Part shown: piece after piece, positions 51,511-60,908 of the stretch
How positions within the stretch are numbered: the first letter of the stretch is position 1
Layout of the letters: each line of letters opens with the position of its first letter
Source: JAVJSD01 sp040219575
Lineage (GTDB): Bacteria; Planctomycetota; Planctomycetia; Pirellulales; Pirellulaceae
Direction of reading: 5' to 3'
DNA: 64,000 bases
Assembly: GCA_040219575.1 (NCBI GenBank)
Contig: JAVJSD010000028.1
Coordinates: 1-64,000 of the forward strand
The notes under the pieces: generated by a model
Databases searched by the model: none
What the model saw: the letters and a program-made list of their open reading frames with translations, nothing else
Told to the model about the DNA's origin: nothing
Translations under genes and position numbers: made by a program

Positions 51511-54500
51511 ATGAAGCAGCAGCGATCGCGGTCCAATTCCCGGAAAGCCGAGCGACAAGCACGGCGACTTCGGGCCAAAAAGGCGAAAACCGTACGCCGT
51601 TTCCTCTCCAGCGAACAACTCGAGGATCGCGCCCTGCTCGCGGGCGATCTGCTGTATCACAACACCGCGCAGTCGGCCGACGTCGACGGCGACGGCCAGG
51701 TGACCTTCAGCGACGCGCTGATGGTGATCAGCCAACTGCGGCAGACGGGCCCCGGCTCGCTGGCCTCGGGCGAAGTCTCCACGGCGATGGCGCAGCAGTC
51801 GTCGTCGACCGGCGGGGCCGAAGGCGAACCGAGCACGCCCATGTTCGTCGACGTCGACGGCGACGACTATCTCTCGTTCGCCGACGCGCTGGCCGTGATC
51901 AGCACCCTCCGGGCCGAAGGCGCGCCCGGCGACGAGGCCACCGTCCGCTTCGAGGCGGTCGCCCTCAACGCCTACGAAGACTTCGGCATCGTGGGCGCGA
52001 ACGCCGCCGAGATCAAGATCGAGTTGGCGAATCCGGCCAATCCGGTTTCCGTGAGTTTTGTCGGCAACGCTGCGGGCGCCCCGTTGTTCCTCAACGGACC
52101 CGCCAATGTAACGGTGCTGATTAACGATGGAACGGTGCAGCAAATCATCGACGGGCTGAACACCGCCTTCGCGGGCCGGGCGACCGCTTCGTTAGCGAGC
52201 GGTTCGGCGGCGACACAACCCAGGCTCGAAGGATTCGGTTCTTCGACGATCAACCTTCCCGACATCGACGCCACGGAAATCCACCAGGGCGATTCCTTCA
52301 CGCTCCGCCTGTTCGTCCAGGATACGCGGCCCGCGGGCGCCGATCGCGGTGTGCTCGCGTTCGATATGGACATCAACTTCGATGCGAACCGCATCCTGAG
52401 CACGGGCGATCCCACGTTCCGGACGTCGTTCAACGACGGCTTTTTGAACACGATGTTCAACAACACCACCGGCGTGATCGAGGACTTCCAGGCCCTCTGG
52501 CTGTCGCTCAGCCAGGGCGGCGACGTGGAGCAACTGGCGGCCGAGTTCCCCTTCCTGGCCGACGCGCTGCGGGCGGTGAACGACACGTTCATGACGGTCG
52601 ACTCCAACGCCACGCCGATCGCCGAAGATCCCCTCATGCCGTACGTGCTCGACGTGATGGCGAACGACCTGCTCAACAACGGCACGGCCAACATCAGCGG
52701 CGAGGAGGAGACCGAGAACGGCAACAGCCAGGGCTTCGTGCTCGAACCCGCCAGCCCCGCCACGATCGCCGACCCGGCCAACGTCGACTACGGCAATCTC
52801 AATCTCGACATCGTCGGCGGCGTGCGGACGCTGGTCAGCTTCCAGGGCACGAGCGCCAACGGCGGCACGATCACGCTCGACGATAACGGCACTCCGCTGG
52901 ATCTGACCGACGACCGGTTGTTCTACGATCCGGCCGACAACTTCTTCGGCCCCGACAGCTTCACCTACGTGATCGGCGACGGGGTGAGCAGCATCCAGAA
53001 GACCGGCACGGTGGTGGTCACCGTGGCCGCGGTGAACGATCCCCCCACGATCAACATGCCCGCCGACGAGGACGTGCTGGAGGACAGTGGCGCGCAGATG
53101 GTCGACCTCACCGGCATCACGGCCGGCGGGGCCGGCACCGAGACGCAGCCGCTTACGGTGACGGTGCAGAACAACAGCAACCCGGGCCTGTTCGCCAGCA
53201 CCTCGATCAGCTACGTCAGCGACAGTCCGACCGGCACGTTCCATTACACGCCGGCCGACGACGCCAGCGGCACGGCCACCATCACGCTCGAGGTGAGCGA
53301 CGGCGACCTGACCACCACGACCACCTTCGACATCACCGTCACCGACGTCAACGACCCGCCGATTCCGGTTCTGCTCGATTTTACGACGCAGGAAGACACG
53401 CCGGCGGTCGATGAGGATTTCAGCGTGCTGGAGGCCGCCATCCTGTCGGCGGCGCCCGGCCCGACGGCGGAGAGCGGGCAGACGGTGACGGTGACGCAGA
53501 TCAACAACACGGCGGGCGCGCCGATTCTCGATCCCTCCAACGCCACCGGCATGGCCACGGTCACCGGCAGCGACGGCGGCACGCTGACGTTCGACTTCGA
53601 CGCCAACGGCGGCCTGGGACTTTACACCTACACGCCGGCGCTGAACTTCTTCGGCGTGGAGGAGTTCACTTACATCCTGCAGGACAGCGGCGACACGGCC
53701 AACGGCGGCATGAACACGGCCACCGGCACGGTGCTGGTGACGGTCACCGCTGTGAACGATGCGCCGGAAGTCGACCTCGACCCGGATGATTCGGGGGGCG
53801 ACCGGCCCGACTTCCAAACCACCTTCACCGAGGACGTGACGCCCTCGGTGCTGATCGGCGACCTCGACGCGCTGGTCGTCGACGTGGACGACGCCAACAT
53901 CCAGTCGCTCACGCTGACGCTGACCAACCACCCCGACGCCGCACTGGAGTTCCTGTCCGCCGACACAACGGGCACGGGCATCACCGCCTCGACCTACAAT
54001 TCCGCCACGGGTGAGTTGGTGCTGAGCGGTGATTTTCCGTTTGGCGACTACCAGACGGTGTTGCGCACGGTTCGCTACCACAACACCTCCGACACACCCA
54101 GCCCCGCCCAGCGGCATATCCGGATCTTCGCCACCGACGACGACAGCGCGGACAGCGCCACCGTCACCTCGACGATCACGGTGAATCCCACCAACGACCC
54201 GCCGGTCCTCTCGGGCATCGAACTCGCGCCGTTGGAGTATGACGAAAACGAGCCGGCCACCCAGGTCAGCGGTGGGATCAGCGTGGCGGACCCGGACGAC
54301 ATGATGCTCGAGGGCGGGCTGGTCCAGATCACCGGCAACTACGCTAACGGCCAGGACGTGCTCAGCACGCTGCCGACGTTGCCCGCCGGCATCACGGCCG
54401 GCGCGTTCAATACGGCCGACGGTTCGATCACGCTCAGCGGCTCCGCCACGCTGGGAGATTACCAGACGGCCCTCCGCTCGATCGCCTACAGCAATACCAG

Positions 54501-57500
54501 CGAGGACCCCAGCACCTTGCCGCGGACGGTGTCGTTCACGGTCTTCGACGGCGACGTCAACAGCAACACCCTCACGCGGCTGATCGACGTAATTTCGATC
54601 AACGACGCGCCGACGCTGGATCCCCTGGCCGGCGTCGTGCTCGACGAGGACGCGTTGGAGGAAGTCGTCAACCTGGCCGGCATCGGCACGGGCGGCGAGG
54701 CGCAGAATCTGACGGTCACGGCGGCGAGCGACAACACGGGCCTGATTCCGAATCCAACGGTCACCTACAACCCGAACGACCCGACCGGTTCGATCGCCTT
54801 CACGCCGGTCGGCGATCAGAGCGGCACGGCGACGATCACCGTGACCGTGATGGACGACGGCGGCACGGCCGACACCGGCGTCGACACGTTCAGCCAAACG
54901 TTCGTCGTGACCGTCAACGCGATCAACGACGCGCCGACGCTCAATACGATCAACGATCTGACGATCAACGAAGACGCTCTGGAGCAGACGATCAACCTGC
55001 AGAATATCACCGCCGGCGGTGGTGAAACGCAGAATCTGATGGTGACGGCGGTCAGCGACAACATGGCGCTGATCGACCCGATGGTCAGTTACACGCCCAA
55101 CCAGAACAGCGGCACGCTGACCTTCACGCCGACGCCCCAGTTGAGCGGCGTGGCGGAGATCGTCGTCACGGTGACCGACGACGGCCCCACCGGCGGCAAC
55201 CACGTGAACACGTTCCAGCAGACGTTCCACGTGACGGTCAACGCCGTGAACGACGAGCCGACGCTCAATCCGCTCGGTAATCTCAACATCGACGAGGAAG
55301 CGCCGCAGCAGAGCGTCAACCTGGAGGGCATCTCGTCGGGCGCCGCGAACGAGATGCAGACGCTCATGGTGACCGCCATGAGCGACAATACGGGGCTGAT
55401 CCCCACGCCCACCATCACGTACGCGTCGGACGACCCGACGGGCACGCTGACGTTCACGCCGGTCGGCGACCAGAGCGGAGTGGCGGTGATCACCGTCACC
55501 GTGACCGACGACGGTTCGGGCGTCGCGCCCAACGACAACACGTTCCAGCGCTCCTTCACCGTCACCGTCAACGCCATCAACGACGCGCCGACGCTGGCGC
55601 CGATCACCAACCGCACCATCCTGGAAGATGATCCCTCGGAGACGGTCAATCTTTCGGGCATCAGCGCCGGCGGCGGCGAGACGCAGATCCTGAACATCGT
55701 CGCCACCAGCGACACGCCCGGGCTGATCCCCGATCCCACGGTCAGCTACGTGCAGGGGCAGGCGACCGGCTCGATCAATTTCGCGCCCGTCGCCAATCAG
55801 AACGGCACGGCGATCATCACGGTCGTCATCACCGACGACGGTCCCACCGGCGGCACGCACGAGAACGTCTCCACACAGTCGTTCACCGTCACCGTGACGG
55901 CCGTCAACGACGAGCCGACGCTCAACACCATCGCCGATCCGGCGCCCATCGACGAGGACGCCGGGCCGCAGAACGTCGGCCTGGCGGGCATTACCGCCGG
56001 ACCGAATGAATCGCAGACGTTGATGGTGACGGCGGTCAGCAGCAATCCCGGTTTGATTGCGAATCCGACGGTGACCTACGCCTCGCCGAGCGCCACGGGC
56101 ATGCTGACGTACACGCCGGCGGGCAATCAGAGCGGCACGGCGGTCATCACCGTGACGGTGACCGACAGCGGCTCGAACACTCCCCCGAACGACAATTCCA
56201 TTCAACGTAGCTTCACGGTGACCGTGAATGCGGTGAACGACGCACCGCAGATCTCCGTGTCGCCCGTGCCCTACATCGAAGGCGACCCGGCCACGGTGCT
56301 CGACGATCAGGCGACGCTGACCGACGTCGACACGCCGACGGTCGTCTCGGTGACGGCCAGCATCACGGGGAACTTCAACGACGGCCAGGATCTGCTCAGC
56401 GCTGTGGGCACGGCCCTGGTCGACGTGGCGATCAGCCCCAACGGGCAAACCGTCACGCTGACGGCGGCGGCCGGGCAATCGCCCACGATCGCCGACTTCC
56501 AGGCCGTGCTGCGGACGTTGAGTTACGAAAACACGGAGTTGGTCCCCTCGAACAACGCCAATCGCACGGTGACGGTCACCGCCGACGACGGCACGGCCAC
56601 GCCCACGGCGATCGGCACGACGATGTTCGACATCGAAATCCTGCCGCCGGAACTGCCTTTCGCGCGGGACGATCGCTACACGGTGCTGGAGGACAGCGGG
56701 ACGACGACGCTCGACGTGTTGAACAACGACCGCAAGACGGCGCCCGCCACGCTGACGATCACCGGCGTCACGCAACCGCCGGCCGGCGAGGGCACGGTGG
56801 CGATCAACGGCGACCAGATCGATTACACGACCAGCGGCGACTTCTTCGGCACGACCACCTTCACCTACGTGATCGACGACGACGACGGCGCGACCAACGA
56901 CGGTCCCTCGACCGGCACGGTGACCGTGACCGTGACGGGCGTGAACGACGAGCCGGAGTTGGGCGGGATCGGCAACATCACGATGGACGAGGACGAGCCG
57001 GACCAGATCGACCGGACCGTCGATCTGACCGGCATCGGCGCCGGTCCGATGGAGACGCAGAATCTGACGTTCTCGGCGACCAGCAGCAACACCACCCTGA
57101 TTCCCGACGCCAACCTGGTGTTCAGCTACACGCAGGGTCAGACGACGGGCACGCTGGAGATCACCCCCGCGGCGGATCTCCCCCTCGGTTTACCCGCCCA
57201 GACGTCGGTGATCACGGTCGTGTTGACCGACGACGGCGGCGCCGACAACAGCGGCGTCAACTCGACGACGCAGACGTTCACGGTGACCGTCAATCCGGTG
57301 AACGATCCGCCCACGATCGACCAGGTCCTGGACCAGACGGTCGCCGAGGACTCGGGCGCGCACATGATTACGCTGACGAACGTCACCGCCGGCGGCGGCG
57401 AGGCGCAGGGACTCGATGTCTCGGCGTCGGCGAGCGGCGCCCCGGTCATCACCAACGTGAACGTCGTCGCCGGCGTTCTTTCCTACGAGACCGTCGCCGA

Positions 57501-60500
57501 CCAGTTTGGCGTGGCTGCCATCAGCGTGGTGGTGCAGGACGCCGGCTTGGACAACACACTCAATGGCGGCGGCGACGATGGATTCACGACCATGTCGTTC
57601 GACGTCACCGTCACCGCGGTGAACGACGAGCCGACGCTCAGCCCGATCGTGGACCCGACCGCAATCCTGGAAGACGCCGGCCAACAGATGGTCAGCCTCG
57701 GCGGCATCAGCGCCGGCGGCGGCGAGTCGCAGACCTTGAGCGTCGTCGCCACAAGCGACAACCCGGGACTGATTCCCAACCCCACCGTAAATTACATCAG
57801 CGCCTCGCCGACCGGCTCGCTCACGTACACGCCCGTCGCCAACCAGAACGGCACGGCGGTGATCACCGTGGTGCTGACCGACAGCGGGCCGGACGACGGC
57901 ACGGCGGCGCCGGGCGACAACGACAACAACGTCACGCAAAGCTTCACGGTCACCGTGACCGCCGTGAACGACGAGCCGACGCTCGACGTGATCAACGACG
58001 TGATGGTCGACGAAGACGACCCGCAGCAGTCGCTCGTGCTGACCGGCATCACCTCCGGGCAACCGAACGAGAATCAGAATCTGACGGTGACCGCGGTCAG
58101 CAACGATCCCGGCATCGTGCCCGATCCGACGATCGTCTACAACTCGGCCGACAGCACCGCCACGCTGCAATTCACGCCGGTCGCGGATCAGTTCGGCGTG
58201 GCGGAGATCGTGGTCACGGTGACCGACGACGGCGGCACGGCCGTCACGGGCGACGACGACACGTTCGAGCGGACGTTCAACATCACCGTCAATTCGGTGA
58301 ACGACGCCCCGACGCTGACCATGTTCATGAATCGCACCATCGCGGAAGATGGCGGCGAACTGCAGCATTTCTCGTTTTCCGCGGGCCCGGGCAACGAGTC
58401 GGGGCAGAACGTGACGATCACGGCGGTCAGCAGCAATCCCACGCTGATCCCCGATCCGACCGTCAATACCGCCATGCCGGGCCCACCGCCGTCGGTGAAC
58501 TACTTCGCGCTGCCCGACCAGAACGGCGTGGCGGTGATCACCGTGACAGCGGTCGACGACGGCGGCACGGTCAACGGCGGCGAGGACACGTTCTCGCAGA
58601 CGTTCACGGTCACCGTCACCGAGATGAACGACGATCCGATCGCCAACGACGACAGCGGCACGGCGGCGCTGACGACGCAGGAAGACGTGCCGCTGCAGAT
58701 CGTGCAACTGACTCTCACCGGCAACGACTTCACCGGCCCGCCGGACGCCACGGACGAACTCGCGAATCAGTCGTTAACCGTTATTGAAGTCAACGGCGGC
58801 GTGGCGGCGACGGCGCACGGCACCGTCTCGCTCTCGGGCGGCGTGGTGACCTACACGCCCGATCCGCATTACAACGGCACCGACACGTTCTCCTACGTGA
58901 TCGAGGACGACGGCACGACGGCCGGAACCGATGACTTCAAGACGGCCACCGCCATGGTGACCGTCACGATCACCGCGGTCAACGATCCGCCGATCATCAA
59001 CTCGGTCTACAGCGACACCACGCTGGAGGACACCTTCACCACGATCGCGCTGGCCGATCTGGAGGCCTTGGCCGATCCCGGCCCCACCGCGCCGGCGGGA
59101 ACGGTCGACGACGAAACCAGTCAGGATGTGGAAGTGTTCGCGCTGGATAACGGCCTGCCCGGCGGCGCCGCGGCCATCATGTCGGACAACGGCGGACTGG
59201 TCGAGATCATCGCCGGCGACATCGTGTACACGCCCGCTGGCGACTTCAACGGCCCGGACACGTTCCGGTACTTGCTCCGCGACGACGGCGCGCCCATGCA
59301 GACCGTGACCGGCGTGGTCAACATCAGCGTGACGGCCGTGAACGACGCGCCCAACACGTTCGACCGGCTCGACCTGATCGGCATCACCAACGGCGGAGGC
59401 CAGGTTTACGCGCCCCTCGACGGCCCGATGCCCGACAACCCCGGCCCGGCCGACGAGGCCGGCCAGACGCTGACGCTGATCGACGTGCAGATCGACACGC
59501 CGGCGGCGGGCGCGGGGACGGTGGTGGTCAACGGCGACAACCGCACCTTCACCTACACGCCCGCGCCGGACTTCGAAGGCGTCGTCACCTTCACCTACAC
59601 GGTGATGGACAACGGCGGCACCGATAATGGCGGCATCGACGAGGCCACCGGCACGGTGCAAGTCGACGTCAAGAAGTTCCTCCCCTCGACGTTCTCGGGT
59701 TACGTGTTCATCGACGCCAACGCCAACAACATCAAAGACGCGGGCGAGGTGGGCCTGGCCGGCATCACGGTGTCGTTGGAGGGAGTCGAGCAATTCGGCC
59801 CGGCGGTGATGCGGCAAGTCACCACCTCGGCCGACGGCTACTACAACTTCGACGACGTTCGTCCGGGCGAGTACGACGTGTTCCTGGAAGCGATTCCCTT
59901 CTTGCTCGACGGCAACGACACGATTCACACGCCGGGGACGACTGCCGCCCCCGGCTTTAACGAATTCCAGGTCGGATTGGCCGGTTACGACCGCGTTCAT
60001 CTCGATATCGAGTTGCTCGGCGGCCACAGCCTGCGGACCGATTTCGGCAAGATCGGACTGGGAGCGCAATTCATCTCCCTGGCCGATTTCTGGGCCTCCG
60101 GCAGTTCGGAGAAGGTCACGTTCGGCGTGGATGCCAGCGGGGCGATGATGTGGCACATGTTCGGCGACGGCTGGTTCAACTTCATCAAGGCCGAGTTCCA
60201 ACTGTCGGCCGATCACAACTCCGCCGTGTTGAAAATCTATAAACTCAATACGGACAACTCCGTGACGATGACGGAGATGTACCTGAACTCGACGCAGTTC
60301 AACGTCAAGGGAACGACGAGCGAGGGTTCGGTGGTGGAATTGCTGGGCAGCGCGGCGTCGTTCGGGCTGGCGCAAGGCGATGCACCGGTGGAAGCCGCGC
60401 CGACCACCGTCGAAGAGGCGCTCGAGGCCACCCGGGTGGAAGCCGAGGCCCCACCCATGGACGAACAACTGGTCGCGCAAATCCCGCAGAACTGGCAGGC

Positions 60501-60768
60501 GATCGACGTGATGTCGCTGGCGCCGCCCACCCTGGCCGAGATGCTGACGGCGGTGCTGCCGCCGTCGAACTACGACTCTCCGGCGGCGGCCGACGCGCCA
60601 ACCGAGGGGGTCGCCGAAGACGAATCGGCCTGGGACGACGTGGACCACCTGGCCCACCGCTCGCAGGAAATCGCCGATCAGTTCGGCGACAGCTCGGACC
60701 AGCTTGGTGAAGATTTCGTGGAGGCGCTGGACGCCATGTTCGGCGACGGATTCGACCTGCTGTCGTAG
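51511..60768 (+). CDS. Giant extracellular cadherin-like repeat protein with dockerin and SdrD domains
   Basis: This 3085-residue very acidic protein opens with a basic stretch and EQLEDRALLAGD (about 36-46), the planctomycete LEPR-x-LL-like export N-terminus. Two dockerin-like EF-hand loops follow, DVDGDGQVTFSD (57-68) and DVDGDDYLSFAD (114-125). Residues about 510-2720 hold roughly 19 cadherin/VCBS-like repeats, each closing with an A-V-N-D-x-P-T motif and opening with an acidic I-D-E-D segment. An SdrD B-like domain (YVFIDANANNIKDAGEVGLA, about 2730-2800) follows, then a domain starting QFISLADFWAS (about 2850) shared with the paralogue. It is probably a calcium-stiffened surface or secreted adhesin. 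Confidence 0.92.
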   Translation: MKQQRSRSNSRKAERQARRLRAKKAKTVRRFLSSEQLEDRALLAGDLLYHNTAQSADVDGDGQVTFSDALMVISQLRQTGPGSLASGEVSTAMAQQSSSTGGAEGEPSTPMFVDVDGDDYLSFADALAVISTLRAEGAPGDEATVRFEAVALNAYEDFGIVGANAAEIKIELANPANPVSVSFVGNAAGAPLFLNGPANVTVLINDGTVQQIIDGLNTAFAGRATASLASGSAATQPRLEGFGSSTINLPDIDATEIHQGDSFTLRLFVQDTRPAGADRGVLAFDMDINFDANRILSTGDPTFRTSFNDGFLNTMFNNTTGVIEDFQALWLSLSQGGDVEQLAAEFPFLADALRAVNDTFMTVDSNATPIAEDPLMPYVLDVMANDLLNNGTANISGEEETENGNSQGFVLEPASPATIADPANVDYGNLNLDIVGGVRTLVSFQGTSANGGTITLDDNGTPLDLTDDRLFYDPADNFFGPDSFTYVIGDGVSSIQKTGTVVVTVAAVNDPPTINMPADEDVLEDSGAQMVDLTGITAGGAGTETQPLTVTVQNNSNPGLFASTSISYVSDSPTGTFHYTPADDASGTATITLEVSDGDLTTTTTFDITVTDVNDPPIPVLLDFTTQEDTPAVDEDFSVLEAAILSAAPGPTAESGQTVTVTQINNTAGAPILDPSNATGMATVTGSDGGTLTFDFDANGGLGLYTYTPALNFFGVEEFTYILQDSGDTANGGMNTATGTVLVTVTAVNDAPEVDLDPDDSGGDRPDFQTTFTEDVTPSVLIGDLDALVVDVDDANIQSLTLTLTNHPDAALEFLSADTTGTGITASTYNSATGELVLSGDFPFGDYQTVLRTVRYHNTSDTPSPAQRHIRIFATDDDSADSATVTSTITVNPTNDPPVLSGIELAPLEYDENEPATQVSGGISVADPDDMMLEGGLVQITGNYANGQDVLSTLPTLPAGITAGAFNTADGSITLSGSATLGDYQTALRSIAYSNTSEDPSTLPRTVSFTVFDGDVNSNTLTRLIDVISINDAPTLDPLAGVVLDEDALEEVVNLAGIGTGGEAQNLTVTAASDNTGLIPNPTVTYNPNDPTGSIAFTPVGDQSGTATITVTVMDDGGTADTGVDTFSQTFVVTVNAINDAPTLNTINDLTINEDALEQTINLQNITAGGGETQNLMVTAVSDNMALIDPMVSYTPNQNSGTLTFTPTPQLSGVAEIVVTVTDDGPTGGNHVNTFQQTFHVTVNAVNDEPTLNPLGNLNIDEEAPQQSVNLEGISSGAANEMQTLMVTAMSDNTGLIPTPTITYASDDPTGTLTFTPVGDQSGVAVITVTVTDDGSGVAPNDNTFQRSFTVTVNAINDAPTLAPITNRTILEDDPSETVNLSGISAGGGETQILNIVATSDTPGLIPDPTVSYVQGQATGSINFAPVANQNGTAIITVVITDDGPTGGTHENVSTQSFTVTVTAVNDEPTLNTIADPAPIDEDAGPQNVGLAGITAGPNESQTLMVTAVSSNPGLIANPTVTYASPSATGMLTYTPAGNQSGTAVITVTVTDSGSNTPPNDNSIQRSFTVTVNAVNDAPQISVSPVPYIEGDPATVLDDQATLTDVDTPTVVSVTASITGNFNDGQDLLSAVGTALVDVAISPNGQTVTLTAAAGQSPTIADFQAVLRTLSYENTELVPSNNANRTVTVTADDGTATPTAIGTTMFDIEILPPELPFARDDRYTVLEDSGTTTLDVLNNDRKTAPATLTITGVTQPPAGEGTVAINGDQIDYTTSGDFFGTTTFTYVIDDDDGATNDGPSTGTVTVTVTGVNDEPELGGIGNITMDEDEPDQIDRTVDLTGIGAGPMETQNLTFSATSSNTTLIPDANLVFSYTQGQTTGTLEITPAADLPLGLPAQTSVITVVLTDDGGADNSGVNSTTQTFTVTVNPVNDPPTIDQVLDQTVAEDSGAHMITLTNVTAGGGEAQGLDVSASASGAPVITNVNVVAGVLSYETVADQFGVAAISVVVQDAGLDNTLNGGGDDGFTTMSFDVTVTAVNDEPTLSPIVDPTAILEDAGQQMVSLGGISAGGGESQTLSVVATSDNPGLIPNPTVNYISASPTGSLTYTPVANQNGTAVITVVLTDSGPDDGTAAPGDNDNNVTQSFTVTVTAVNDEPTLDVINDVMVDEDDPQQSLVLTGITSGQPNENQNLTVTAVSNDPGIVPDPTIVYNSADSTATLQFTPVADQFGVAEIVVTVTDDGGTAVTGDDDTFERTFNITVNSVNDAPTLTMFMNRTIAEDGGELQHFSFSAGPGNESGQNVTITAVSSNPTLIPDPTVNTAMPGPPPSVNYFALPDQNGVAVITVTAVDDGGTVNGGEDTFSQTFTVTVTEMNDDPIANDDSGTAALTTQEDVPLQIVQLTLTGNDFTGPPDATDELANQSLTVIEVNGGVAATAHGTVSLSGGVVTYTPDPHYNGTDTFSYVIEDDGTTAGTDDFKTATAMVTVTITAVNDPPIINSVYSDTTLEDTFTTIALADLEALADPGPTAPAGTVDDETSQDVEVFALDNGLPGGAAAIMSDNGGLVEIIAGDIVYTPAGDFNGPDTFRYLLRDDGAPMQTVTGVVNISVTAVNDAPNTFDRLDLIGITNGGGQVYAPLDGPMPDNPGPADEAGQTLTLIDVQIDTPAAGAGTVVVNGDNRTFTYTPAPDFEGVVTFTYTVMDNGGTDNGGIDEATGTVQVDVKKFLPSTFSGYVFIDANANNIKDAGEVGLAGITVSLEGVEQFGPAVMRQVTTSADGYYNFDDVRPGEYDVFLEAIPFLLDGNDTIHTPGTTAAPGFNEFQVGLAGYDRVHLDIELLGGHSLRTDFGKIGLGAQFISLADFWASGSSEKVTFGVDASGAMMWHMFGDGWFNFIKAEFQLSADHNSAVLKIYKLNTDNSVTMTEMYLNSTQFNVKGTTSEGSVVELLGSAASFGLAQGDAPVEAAPTTVEEALEATRVEAEAPPMDEQLVAQIPQNWQAIDVMSLAPPTLAEMLTAVLPPSNYDSPAAADAPTEGVAEDESAWDDVDHLAHRSQEIADQFGDSSDQLGEDFVEALDAMFGDGFDLLS

Positions 60769-60778
60769 CACATCTTTC

Positions 60779-60807
60779 TTGCATAATTGCTGCATCCCAA
60801 CTACTTT
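60779..60807 (+). promoter_or_regulatory. Promoter-like element of the paralogue
   Basis: TTGCAT (60779-60784) and TACTTT (60802-60807) are spaced by 17 bases and embedded in CCCAACTACTTT, exactly as upstream of the giant gene. It starts 10 bases behind the giant's stop, so the paralogue probably has its own transcript. Confidence 0.6.
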
Positions 60808-60908
60808 CGAATACAGGCGTCGCTCCTTCTAAACGCGGCATCGGAACAACCGTCACACCGCCCCAGTATCTGGGGGCAGAGGAAAGGCCCGACCGGGTCG
60901 TAATTGCA

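Noticed and set aside
52192..56775. A 1527-codon open frame on the minus strand opposite the giant gene
   Set aside because: It is the antisense shadow of GC-rich repeat coding sequence: very high Arg/Val/Gly/Asp content, no ribosome binding site and no family motifs. The plus-strand gene has clear domains.
53035..59680. Periodic sequence of the giant gene considered as a tandem DNA repeat or CRISPR-like array
   Set aside because: The period of roughly 320-400 bases is that of encoded cadherin-like domains, and unit sequences have diverged at the DNA level.
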